Positions 55,430-64,000 of a stretch of 64,000 nucleotides of DNA are shown piece by piece. A program made the position numbers and the translations under genes. The notes below the pieces were generated by a model. The model was not told the origin of the DNA, made no database searches, and saw only the letters and a program-made list of their open reading frames with translations. This DNA is from Zelonia costaricensis (Eukaryota; Euglenozoa; Kinetoplastea; Trypanosomatida; Trypanosomatidae). Location: positions 29,374 through 93,373 of the forward strand of contig JASAOO010003524.1 of NCBI GenBank assembly GCA_030849075.1, given 5' to 3'. Position 1 is the first letter of the stretch, and each line of letters begins with the position of its first letter.

Positions 55430-56672
55430 GTGGCGTGATGCGATGAGTGAACTCCGTGCGAAACCCTGCTTGAGGCGGGCCTGCTTTCGGGCCCCAGCTT
55501 TTAGTGATTTCTCTTTTTCATTTTTGGTTTGTGCTTGTGCGACGAGGTGGCGCGCGATGGGCGCGGATCATTGTAGATGTTCAACTCCTTTCTATGCTTC
55601 TCTTTTTCTCTTCACCCCCCCCCCCCCACCACCTCGCCCCTCTCCCCTACACGAGTGGCGCTCTTTCTCAGCGTTTGCTGATGGGAGAGGTGCGTGGAGA
55701 TGTACCCCCCCCCTCGCCCCGCTCTCGGCTCCGCCGCACTTCTCCTGTTCTTCTCCTTTTTCGTGCCTCAGTCGGTCCTTCAAAGAGGGCTTCCCCCCTG
55801 GCTTAGCCCGACGAGGCGGATGTACAGCTGGCTACGCATGCCCCCACCTCCTCTCTTCTCCACCGTCTTCTTTCTCCCTGTGACAAACACACAATGCGGA
55901 GTGATCTGCCCTTTCCAGCGTTCGAGGTTGCACGGGGGCACCTGGATGAGAGCGCAGAGCGAGAAAGAGTGTGACTCACAGTGCAGGAGAAAAAAAAGAA
56001 GGACAAACAAGCTAGGAACACACATGGTTGAGGCTGCACTGAAATCTGGTTCAGCGCGCTGCGGCCCACTGTACTCTCTAGGCTTTCGGCTCACTCCAGA
56101 TGAGATTTCGGTGACGGAGCTCCATCAGCGAACGCACGCGCGCTGCCGGCAGCCCCCCTCTCGCTTCCTGGCAGCCATCAGTGACGCAGTGGGAGGCCTG
56201 TGGCCACCGCTTTCATCGAAAGCGGGGAGCACCTGCAACGTTCACCGTCACCCACACACCTCCCGCACCCTTTCCTCACTCGCCTTTTCGCCGCGGCAAT
56301 CACCGCTGTGCTTTTCAGCGCACTCCTTATTCCCCACCTCAAACACATGCGTAAGGTGAGGCTCCCACACCACCTACCCCCTCTCACGTTGTTCTTCCCC
56401 ATCAAGACTTGTAGATCACGCTAGGGGACCTTGACCCTCCCTCCCTCCCCCTCCCCTCTCCACAGAGCCGGAGTGCCTCTTCTCGGTCGGTACTCGCACA
56501 CACACACACACGCACACACACACACGTGTGGTAGGGCCGGTCCCGGTTCCCCCGTCACTGCGGCGACACGCGGGACGCTGCAGTGCGTCACCCCTGCCTC
56601 GCCGCCGCCTTCCCCGCTTTGGGGTGCCCACGCCACTCTTCAGTGTTCTCGTGTGGGGCTCAAGTCGCTCAG
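55430..56672 (+). other. Intergenic region, CCDC146-like to FHA-like gene
   Basis: About 1.2 kb with a C run near 55613-55627, a mixed-composition middle, and a CA run near 56500-56524. A candidate acceptor for the next gene lies at 56464-56465. Confidence 0.6.
56464..56465 (+). promoter_or_regulatory. Spliced-leader acceptor for the FHA-like gene
   Basis: A pyrimidine run of more than 20 bases (about 56435-56460) ends in CACAG. It predicts a 5' UTR of 207 bases. Confidence 0.6.
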
Positions 56673-57968
56673 ATGCGCTACCGGGTACACGCGGCCTTCG
56701 ACACCGAGGCACGCGAGGTGGTGCTCGCCCCCTCTCCAACGTCGAAGCGGGCTGCCCTGCTCGTCGCCGGCGGCTGCGTTGTCGAGCTTTCCGTCGCGGC
56801 CGTCGCAGCAACCACCGGCGCGGCGAGTGGCGCGCCGCTGTCTGCCGACGCCGCGCCCTGCCGCTTGACGGTGCTGCCGTGGGAGAGCGGTCGGCTGCGG
56901 GTCTGCGTCAACGGCATCAGCTACGGCACCGGCCCACTCGTTCTGCGTGACGGAGATGAACTGACATTGCGGCCCTCGAGCGTCGCGGGCGGCGGCACCG
57001 CCGCGGCTGCGATGCCCACACCGCCGTACACGTACCGCATTCAGGCTATCCCAGAGCCGGCACCGGAGACACCTTGCCAGAGCGCGGTGGAGCACGCCGG
57101 TGCTGATGCACGGGAGGACAACATGCGGTTGCAAGTGATGCTCACTAACCTCGACACGTATGCGACCTGGAACAACTTCTACAGTGACCGCTTTGGCAAC
57201 CTCGCCACCGTCCGCCTCGTGCAGTGCCCCGGCGTAGGCGCCACAACCTCATCGCCGTCGACGCACCAGCTGCACCAGTGCACGTGTGGCTGCTACGTAC
57301 AGTCGCGGTTGGAAAAAGTGCCATCCGGCAGCAGCGGCATGCTGCACATCGAAAGAGGTGAAGAGGACGCGGCGACGACGACAGTCGGTCTGCCTGCGGG
57401 TCCTGCGCGCACCCTCATCACGCTCCTCCCAAGCATTCCTGAACTTCTGGCGGCGGGTACAGGAGCGCCGTCCACTGCGCCGCCGGGTGCAGAGTATGCG
57501 CCCGCCGCTTCGGTGCCGTGGACGTGCTGCCACTGCCCGTTCATCCCCGCCTCCGCGGATCCGGCGCGCCGCCGCTGCGTCTCCCGCGGCGTCGCGGCAG
57601 CTGCTGCTGCCCCCACTGCCCCCGGTCCGACGACCCCCTCCGCAGCCGGGCGCCCCTCTACCACGGAGGCGACGACACAGGCGCCCCCGGCTGCGGCACC
57701 GTCGCAGGAAAAAAAGCGTAAAGCGAAGGTGGCTGATGTGTCGGCTGGTTCCGGCGACGCCACTGCGCCGACGGCGTGGGCGTCGTACTCCCGCATGCGG
57801 CACGACGACTGGGAGGACAAGGCTACTGGCGCTGCGGTGAGGGTTGAAGCGAGCGCGAGCGGTGGTGCGGAGCCGGGGCGTCGCCTCGATGCTGACCGCT
57901 CCACGGTAGAGCTCTTCAACCGCATCTGCAGCATGGAAAGCGCGTTGATGGGCTGCCGCTACGAGTGA
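56673..57968 (+). CDS. Hypothetical protein with FHA-like N-terminal fold and cysteine clusters
   Basis: A 431-residue protein; the reading from 56583 begins with GTG, so the ATG at 56673 is used. Residues 1-125 look like an FHA-type beta sandwich: LRVCVNGISYGTGPLVLRDG at 75-94 has the VNG, G and DGD spacing seen at the end of FHA domains. The Arg/Ser pair that reads phosphothreonine in classical FHA domains is not obvious. Residues 148-185 (NLDTYATWNNFYSDRFGN) form a second conserved-looking patch. Two cysteine clusters follow, CTCGC at 203-207 and CCHC at 285-288, which could together bind zinc. Residues 305-385 are low-complexity with a basic KKRKAK patch that could be a nuclear signal. 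The C-terminus ends with a short helix. I do not recognise the protein; a chromatin or kinetochore role would be guesswork. Confidence 0.8.
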   Translation: MRYRVHAAFDTEAREVVLAPSPTSKRAALLVAGGCVVELSVAAVAATTGAASGAPLSADAAPCRLTVLPWESGRLRVCVNGISYGTGPLVLRDGDELTLRPSSVAGGGTAAAAMPTPPYTYRIQAIPEPAPETPCQSAVEHAGADAREDNMRLQVMLTNLDTYATWNNFYSDRFGNLATVRLVQCPGVGATTSSPSTHQLHQCTCGCYVQSRLEKVPSGSSGMLHIERGEEDAATTTVGLPAGPARTLITLLPSIPELLAAGTGAPSTAPPGAEYAPAASVPWTCCHCPFIPASADPARRRCVSRGVAAAAAAPTAPGPTTPSAAGRPSTTEATTQAPPAAAPSQEKKRKAKVADVSAGSGDATAPTAWASYSRMRHDDWEDKATGAAVRVEASASGGAEPGRRLDADRSTVELFNRICSMESALMGCRYE

Positions 57969-59775
57969 GCTCTCTCTCTTCGCCCTCCTATGTGTGTGTC
58001 TGTGTGTGTGGTCGGTGAATGCAAATCCTCGAGCCATGTCGTCGTCGAGCGGACGTTTCGCCCGCGCCAGCCCGAATGCAGCCACTGAAGCGTTGAATGC
58101 GCGTGGCCCTCTCCTCGCCTCGCGTTTCCGGGCACGGCTGCAGGCGGCCCAGTGACAACGTGAAGCAGGCCCATATCTGTCAGCTCACTCAACGCTAGAG
58201 TAGATCGTCTCAATTCACCCCAGAAGAGAAAAAAAAACCGGTCAATATCAACCACACGGCTTGGTGCTCTTCGGCGACACCGTGGCGCTGGAACTGGTCG
58301 ACAGTGGGCAGCTTTTCCCCCTTTTTTTTGGCGAAGCAGCGCACTTGCCTCGCGGATGTCGTACCTGCTCGGTGCGGAAAGCGATGTCTCTGGAGAGCTT
58401 CCTCTTCTCCTCCTTCGCTGAAGGGTGCCCCCCTCCTCCCCCCACTGCCCTCCTGTGGCGCGCCGACGCACCTCTCGCACGCACCCTCCAACCTCGCTCC
58501 CCCCTCCCACCCTACTCGCTCGCTCCTCTGTTTGCTGTCTCCAGCAGCCTTCGAGTGCGCTTTCGTGGCGACAAGACACGACCATCGCCGCGCGCCCCGA
58601 ATCGTTTTCTTTGCTTGCTCATCTCGTCTCGCCGCTGGCCTTCCTGAGCGGCACTGTCGCTCTTTTTCCTTTTCGCGGTGCCCACAAGGAAGAGGAGAGT
58701 CCACACTCCGTCGCACACACTGCGCTTTGAGAGATTCACACTGGGACAGAGACCTGCACCCACTGCAGCACACGTGCCTACTTGTCCACCCTCTTCATCT
58801 CCTGGGTACGTGCGGTAGGTTGCATCACCGCACCAGTAGCACGCCGTACTCGCGCTCCGCGCTTTCTCTCCCTCTCTACCCTCGTCATCACATTTTTCAA
58901 CCTAGACCTACATCCTGGACTACAACTGCTGAGGGTCAGAAGAGAACTGCACCTCGGTGGCACACGTCCTGGCCTCGCCTTCGCACCGCAGCAAGGCTCC
59001 CTCCCCTCCCCCCACTGCTGTCTCCCACCAAAGGAAAAACAAGAATACGTACACAGTGCTTCCCACCACCCTTCATCCCCTCTCGTTCGCCCATTTCCTT
59101 TTTTTTGTGTGTGTTGTCACGCGACTTCGCTTGCGCCACTCGTGGGTGACTCCGTTCTGTTCTACGTTCTGTCGGTGCTGTCTTAGTTGCATTGCCGTGT
59201 GTCTCTTCCCGGGCGCCAGGCGGCTTTTCTTTTCACCCCGCTCCTCTGTGCCCAGCCTTTTCGCTTCCCGAGCTCCTTGATCACCGCCGCCACGGCCCTC
59301 GCCGTGCCTTCCCGGCCCATCCCTCCCGCCCCACCGCCGTTCCGTTACACCTCCTCGTCACGTATAATAGAAGGCACCGCCACCAAAGAGAGAGAGAAAG
59401 AGTCGGGCGGTTACGCGAGCCCTAGGGTAGTGCGATTATACAGATTTGCTTGTGCTTGCTCGGCGACACTGCTCCTCGATTCTCTCTCTTTTCTTGTTCT
59501 TTCAGCTGGGTCTCCTGCCCACAGAAGTGATACGAGCGCGTGTTTGCTGCTGCGGGTTCGGTGTGTGCTTGTGTGTAGCGCAGTTCCGTTTTCATTTTTT
59601 TTGTTTGTGGGGCCCTGGCCTCGCCCTTCTCTTCTCGGGCGCGATAGCTTGCGCCAAGCACTCTTTGGCCGCCATCGTTGCCAATCGCGAATCATTATTC
59701 CGTTCTGCGACCCGCTCCCTCTCTCTCCCTCGTTGCCACTCAAAATCTGTCCCCTCCCCTCTTCTATGTCGCGAG
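57969..59775 (+). other. Intergenic region, FHA-like to first two-helix membrane gene
   Basis: About 1.8 kb, pyrimidine-rich on the plus strand, including the 3' flank of the FHA-like gene with a short TG run near 57990-58010. Readings of up to 281 codons (58304-59149) are Ser/Pro/Leu/Arg-rich and not credible. Confidence 0.55.
59504..59505 (+). promoter_or_regulatory. Spliced-leader acceptor for the 386-residue membrane protein gene
   Basis: A T/C-rich run (59479-59503) ends in CAG. It predicts a 5' UTR of about 271 bases and excludes the TTG-initiated longer reading from 59446. Confidence 0.6.
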
Positions 59776-60936
59776 ATGTTCGGTGAAGGCACATGGAGCG
59801 AGCCGGGTCCTGGCGGCGGAGGCGAGGACGCAAACGTCGCGGCGGGGCTTCTCGGTCGCTCGGCGCGGCTGCCGGTGTGGGTCTCGCAGCGGACCGTCAG
59901 CACCGGCGCTGCTCGACGAAGCTCTCTCTCCGCTTCGCCACGCTCAAGCTCCCCCCCAACGCGCTCCCCGCTGGCGCCGCTGCCGCGTGACAGCATTTTG
60001 GCGTGGGAGGTGCTGCGCGAGGGCCTCGGCGGCGGCAGCAGCCGTGTGAGCGCCGCCGCCCCACCCGGGCAGGGAGGCAGTTCCCGCACCGCCTTGACCT
60101 CACGGCGGGTGTCCCCGGTGGCGCAGGTGGGCAGCAGCGTTCATTTGCTCCCATCGCAAACGTTCTACCAGCCCTCGCTGCTCACCTCGCAAGCTGCGCC
60201 ACCAGCCGACCCGCACGCCGCCTCGTCGTCGCTGGCCCGGCACATGTTGTCGCCACCGCCGCCGACGTCGCGTGGTGCGCTGCGGCTGGGCTTGGGCATC
60301 TTCTGCCTGCTCAACGCCGCCATCGCATTCCTGTTCGCGTGGATGATGCGTACGCACCAGGCTGCCTTTGCCATCACCGCGGCGAGGCGAAGGTGGGACC
60401 TCGCGCAGCGCTCGGATGCTACCGTCAAGGCGGGCCTCTACTACGCAGTCCTCGCAACTGTCTTACTGGTGAACCCGCTCAGTAGCCTCGCGGCGCTGCT
60501 TCTGCAGCTTGTCCTGCGTGCCGTGCGCTTCTCCATGCCCATCCTTCGGCGGTTGTGTCGCTGGGCTGTACAGAAGCTGCCACACCCTCCACGCGGCCCT
60601 CGCGGTGGCACGCCGCGGAGCTGCGACGACGACGACGGCGATGACAACGTGGGCGGACACGGCGTGGTGGCCGACGAAGCAGCACCGCTCGTGCGAGCTA
60701 GAAACGTGTCTCAGTTCTGGCAAAGCTCCTTCGGGGGCCCTGGCGCCACCCCGAGCGGGTCGCCGACAGCGCTCTCCGCCGCGCACAACATGACGCGCGT
60801 CTTCGGCGTCGTCGGTGCGGTGTCGACGGCCACCTCCGCGCAGGGCTCGATGCAGGCGCTGACGCCGGTGACAGAAACGGAAGTGCGCGTGCGGACTTCC
60901 CCCTCGCCAGCGCCTTTCCGGTGGCGCGGCTCGTAG
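59776..60936 (+). CDS. Two-helix membrane protein with long disordered N-terminus
   Basis: A 386-residue protein from the ATG at 59776; the 110 codons before it contain no ATG. Residues 1-165 are Ser/Pro/Gly/Ala-rich and disordered with no signal peptide. Transmembrane helix 1 is about 169-191 (GIFCLLNAAIAFLFAWMM) and helix 2 about 219-247 (AGLYYAVLATVLLVNP onward). A basic stretch (RRLCRWAVQK) follows, then an acidic run (DDDDGDD, 284-290) and the motif DEAAPLVRAR at 300-309. Residues 174-227 align without gaps to residues 9-62 of the small protein encoded at 62481-62876, so the two are paralogues. With both ends probably cytosolic and a hairpin in the membrane, a role in endomembrane shaping or trafficking is conceivable but unproven. 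I recognise no named family. Confidence 0.85.
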   Translation: MFGEGTWSEPGPGGGGEDANVAAGLLGRSARLPVWVSQRTVSTGAARRSSLSASPRSSSPPTRSPLAPLPRDSILAWEVLREGLGGGSSRVSAAAPPGQGGSSRTALTSRRVSPVAQVGSSVHLLPSQTFYQPSLLTSQAAPPADPHAASSSLARHMLSPPPPTSRGALRLGLGIFCLLNAAIAFLFAWMMRTHQAAFAITAARRRWDLAQRSDATVKAGLYYAVLATVLLVNPLSSLAALLLQLVLRAVRFSMPILRRLCRWAVQKLPHPPRGPRGGTPRSCDDDDGDDNVGGHGVVADEAAPLVRARNVSQFWQSSFGGPGATPSGSPTALSAAHNMTRVFGVVGAVSTATSAQGSMQALTPVTETEVRVRTSPSPAPFRWRGS

Positions 60937-62480
60937 CGCAGAAATCTGCGCACACGCACACCCGCGCGGACGAGCGAAAAAAAAAAAAAACGCTGGAGCT
61001 GTCGTGATTGACGCATCGCGCGGTTCACCTGCTCGTCTGTCACCCCAGCGCACATCACCGTGAAGTATGGGGAAGGGGGAGGGAGGGGAACCTGCGGCTG
61101 CCATTCACGTGGAAGTACTACGTATCTCCGCCCTCACGTTGGGCTCATCGTGGGTGCTTTTTGTGGGTATGTGGTTGAAGCTGCGGCCGAGGCTGTTCCG
61201 CTGGTCCCTGACGTTGCTCCTGCAAAGAGGAGCGTCGCGCCTGTTATTTCTCCTGCCCAGCCCTGAAGCCCCGCTGACCACTTGCATTAGCTGTGCATCG
61301 CTGGTTACTTCCGTGACGCTTCCACATCCGCGGCACATGAGAAGAAAAGAAAAGACAATATCAGCATGCTCGTCCCTCTCTCTCTCTGAACAGAGAAGGT
61401 GGTGTCTTCGAAGGACGGACCTGAGCGTTCTCCCGCGTGGCGCCAGCGCGTCGGCAAAGCGCCTTTTGTCTTTCTTTTTTTCGAGGTTGCTGCTCGAAGG
61501 CAAATTCCACTTCCCCTCCCCTTCGCCCAAAAAAACTGCGTTTCCTCATGCCCCGACAATGAGAAGTTGCGCTGCCGCACTTTGTCGCAGTACCCCCTCC
61601 AACCCGCTCTCTCTCTCGCTCTCTCTCGCTCCACACCACGTTCCACTCTAGCAACTCTCTTTTCAACAAGAGGAGTGAGGAAAAGTCGCACACCCGTCCC
61701 CTACGAACGCACAAACACACACCTTCTTTCATCCACAACAGGCGCTGTGGCCGAGGGTTCAAACTCCTTGTACAATTGTGTTCTCTTACCTGCTAGCTGT
61801 CATCGGACTAGATTTCGGCAGCGCCCGCGTTCTTCCCGCCATACCCCCCCTCCCCCACTCGGTTCACCCTCCTTCCCAGGCTTTGCGCACACTGTGGCTG
61901 CCGATCCGAGTCCCGTTGTCTCCTGCACGTAGTCGAATCGCACGCGTTTTTTTTCTTCCTTTATTGCCTCCTTCTCTTTCCATTTACCAGCTTGCTTCCC
62001 TGCGCCCCTCCGCACCCACTCCACTTGCGCGTCACTCTAAGTGCCGCACTTCTAGCGTTCGCGGCACCTCCCTGTTGGCTCGCTTATTGATATTGTGTTG
62101 TTTCTCCTCCTCCCCCCACCCTCCACCAGCGTCTTCTCCCCCCCCTTCCACCCACCTGTATCCGCGTAGCTGCATTTTGTCGCTTGCCTGGCGTCGCTTC
62201 ACCGACCTCCCGCGTATTCCCTTTCTACCCTCCTCACCCTTCTCTTCACCTCTCAACTTCTCTACCTACCCACACTCCCCATTCCAAAAAAAAAAAAAGA
62301 AAAAGGCACACAACGGCGCACGAACTTCTCTTTATCGCGGACTTCTCGCTAACGCATCGGCATAACCGCCCCCTCACCGGCCTGCCCAGAGGAATAGCCA
62401 CGCACACACTCACACACGGACGCAGACCGCTATCGAAGCTGCACAGCACAGCACCGCACCGCCACATCGGGTCCGTCGCG
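60937..62480 (+). other. Intergenic region between the two membrane protein genes
   Basis: About 1.5 kb. An A14 run near 60977-60990 follows the stop codon; the right half is C/T-rich and ends in an A13 run at 62286-62298. The acceptor for the next gene is probably the first AG after this run (62298-62299). At 61742-61768 a short tRNA-like string occurs but no tRNA folds. Confidence 0.55.
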
Positions 62481-62876
62481 ATGGGGTTCGGCACGCGCTC
62501 CTGTATGGTGTTCTGCTACCTAAACGCAGCGTGCGCGGTGTTCATTAGCTACCTCTTCAAGATTGGCATCAACTCGATGGCCATCGTCTCCGTCATCAAC
62601 AAGTGGGACCGGCAGGAGAAGGCGCAGGCGTGCCGCAACGCCGGGATTCTTTACCTCGTCGTGGCCATCGCGATGACGGTCAAGGACATGGTCGACACCC
62701 GCCGCGAGCGTCGCATGCGCGGGGACGCTGGCCAGCGCGTCGCGGACTACGGAATGAGCTGGGAAGCGGTCCGCCATGGGGAGGCGGTGCCGCTGCTGGA
62801 CCACCGCGCATTCGTCGCTCGCGATGACGACGGTGCACGGGGGGCGAGTCACGGCTACGGCGGCACTTCGGCGTAG
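62481..62876 (+). CDS. Small two-helix membrane protein, paralogue of the upstream gene product
   Basis: A 131-residue protein from the ATG at 62481; the in-frame sequence upstream is low-complexity C/T-derived and has no ATG. Helix 1 is about 8-30 (CMVFCYLNAACAVFISYLF) and helix 2 about 53-70 (NAGILYLVVAIAMTV), joined by a loop with KWDRQEK. A basic patch (RRERRMR, 74-80) follows helix 2 and should be cytosolic. EAVPLL at 101-106 fits the acidic dileucine sorting motif. The tail is Gly/Asp-rich. Residues 9-62 align without gaps to 174-227 of the 386-residue neighbour, with 17 identities by my count, including F-C-x-L-N-A-A, the W-D pair and A-G-x-x-Y. This form is the bare core without the long N-terminus. 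Function unknown; endosomal or Golgi location is a guess from the sorting motif. Confidence 0.85.
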   Translation: MGFGTRSCMVFCYLNAACAVFISYLFKIGINSMAIVSVINKWDRQEKAQACRNAGILYLVVAIAMTVKDMVDTRRERRMRGDAGQRVADYGMSWEAVRHGEAVPLLDHRAFVARDDDGARGASHGYGGTSA

Positions 62877-64000
62877 TTTCACGAGAGTCGGCGTGTGCGG
62901 CACCCCCTACGCAGCGCTTGGGGGGGGGTGCTTGTTATTTCGGTAGCTCTCGGCGCATTTCCGTTTCTTGTTTTGGCGAGAACATCTGAGCACGCGGCGC
63001 GAGTGCTGGCTCGCGGCCGTTTAGTTGTTGTTTCCTTTCGCTTTCTTCCGGGTGTTGCGGCTCTCCTGCAAGTCGAGGAGGGTTGCGGAACTCACCGGAA
63101 CGCAGCAGCGCTGTGTCAGGGGGGCTCATCTATGTTCTCTTGGTACCGCGTTGACGGAAGTGGCGCCTGTGGTGGCGCGGTGCGTGTCTGGCACTGTCTG
63201 GCACAGCACCCGGCTGCTAGACTCCATGCCAACCCCGACAACGCGCTTGTTGATGGCGGCGGAGGAGAGCAGAAGAAATGGTGCGGGTGTTCTGGGCTGG
63301 TCTGCAGGCGTTGTGTCGGACGGATAGGCAGGTGGACCTCCTCGTGAGTGATGTGTACTACCAAAGGCCAGCGGGGCAGAGGTTTTGTATCGTGAAGGAA
63401 GGGCGCCGCGTCTGCAATGCGGAGGGGGGGGGGAAGGCGCCTCGAGGGGTGTGAGGAATAGGCGGCCAACCAAGCTGACCCTCATCACTGTCCGGTCGAC
63501 CACTTTTCTTCTCGTCTATGGCCACGTTGAGGCGTCAGCGAGAAACTTCAATTACGGCTCACGTGTCACGCGACAAGAAGGGCTGCTGTACGCGCGTGGA
63601 CCAATTGGCGGCGCGCCAGTGAAGATGCCCTGGAAAGGCAATTCAGCACTTCAAACACACACACACACACACAAACACCAACATACACACACGTGCACAC
63701 ATCTACTCCTTCGTAAGGAGCAGCTCTTAAGCGTTCTGCGGATTCGGATAGCATCGCGAGCCGTGTCCCCAGGAGTAAGCCTGGCGCACCTCTGTCTCGC
63801 TTACGCAGCGCTGCATCTTCTTCAGGGGGCCCCTCGTCCCTTGTGCGTGCGTGCGAGGCAAACGGAAGCTGAGGTGGTTTGCCTCGGAACTGCTGGGGGG
63901 ATTCTCTTGCGCAGTGTGGGGCGCTTGGGCTCGTGCGATCGTGCATGGAGGCACACGCCGCGTTGCGCTACGCTTGTCACAAGATGCCTCAGCAGCTTTC
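62877..64000. other. Right-end flank with no visible gene
   Basis: About 1.1 kb that should contain the 3' UTR of the last gene. Composition is mixed, with G runs near 62930 and 63425 and an AC run at 63655-63673. Readings of up to 150 codons on both strands have no coding character. Whether the plus transcription unit continues cannot be told. Confidence 0.55.

Noticed and set aside
61742..61768. tRNA-like string GGCGCTGTGGCCGAG followed by a B-box-like GGTTCAAAC
   Set aside because: The two boxes are adjacent, leaving no room for the anticodon arm, and no acceptor pairing exists; a match this short is expected by chance.

Overview
The window looks like nuclear DNA of a trypanosomatid of the Leishmania group (Leishmaniinae). 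The evidence is intronless, GC-rich genes in long same-strand runs, pyrimidine-rich flanks on the coding strand, TG/CA microsatellites, canonical polypyrimidine-AG trans-splice acceptors before several genes, and a clear orthologue of the kinetoplastid flagellum attachment zone protein FAZ1. The exact species cannot be read from the sequence. All starts were set to an in-frame ATG; several longer readings begin only at GTG or TTG and were shortened.

Layout: positions 957-3560 carry one minus-strand gene, a long coiled-coil protein with a C-terminal C2-like domain. From about 10.1 kb to the right end every gene is on the plus strand. The 6.5 kb between (3561-10094) is a divergent strand-switch region, where kinetoplastid RNA polymerase II normally starts two polycistronic units. 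The plus unit begins with FAZ1 (10095-14117), then a 2410-residue Sec7-domain ARF exchange factor (16140-23372) and two tandem PP2C phosphatases with intact metal-binding residues (26949-28280 and 31765-32940). A tract of about 14.6 kb follows with no convincing protein gene (32941-47542). It holds TG repeats, poly-T runs and one compact structured element at 44775-44858. Genes resume with a Seh1/Sec13-like beta-propeller (47543-49294), a leucine-rich-repeat protein (50024-51097), a CCDC146/MBO2-like coiled-coil protein (52118-55429), an FHA-like protein (56673-57968), and two small two-helix membrane proteins (59776-60936 and 62481-62876) that share an ungapped domain and look like undescribed tandem paralogues.

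Themes: several genes belong to the flagellum and cytoskeleton (C2 coiled-coil protein, FAZ1, CCDC146-like). The Sec7 factor and the two small membrane proteins point to the endomembrane system. In kinetoplastids neighbouring genes are co-transcribed but need not share a function, so no operon-style role is implied. I see no mobile element that I can name, no CRISPR, no rRNA and no tRNA that folds properly. One ambiguous base (26079) inside a 47-base direct repeat probably marks an assembly join.
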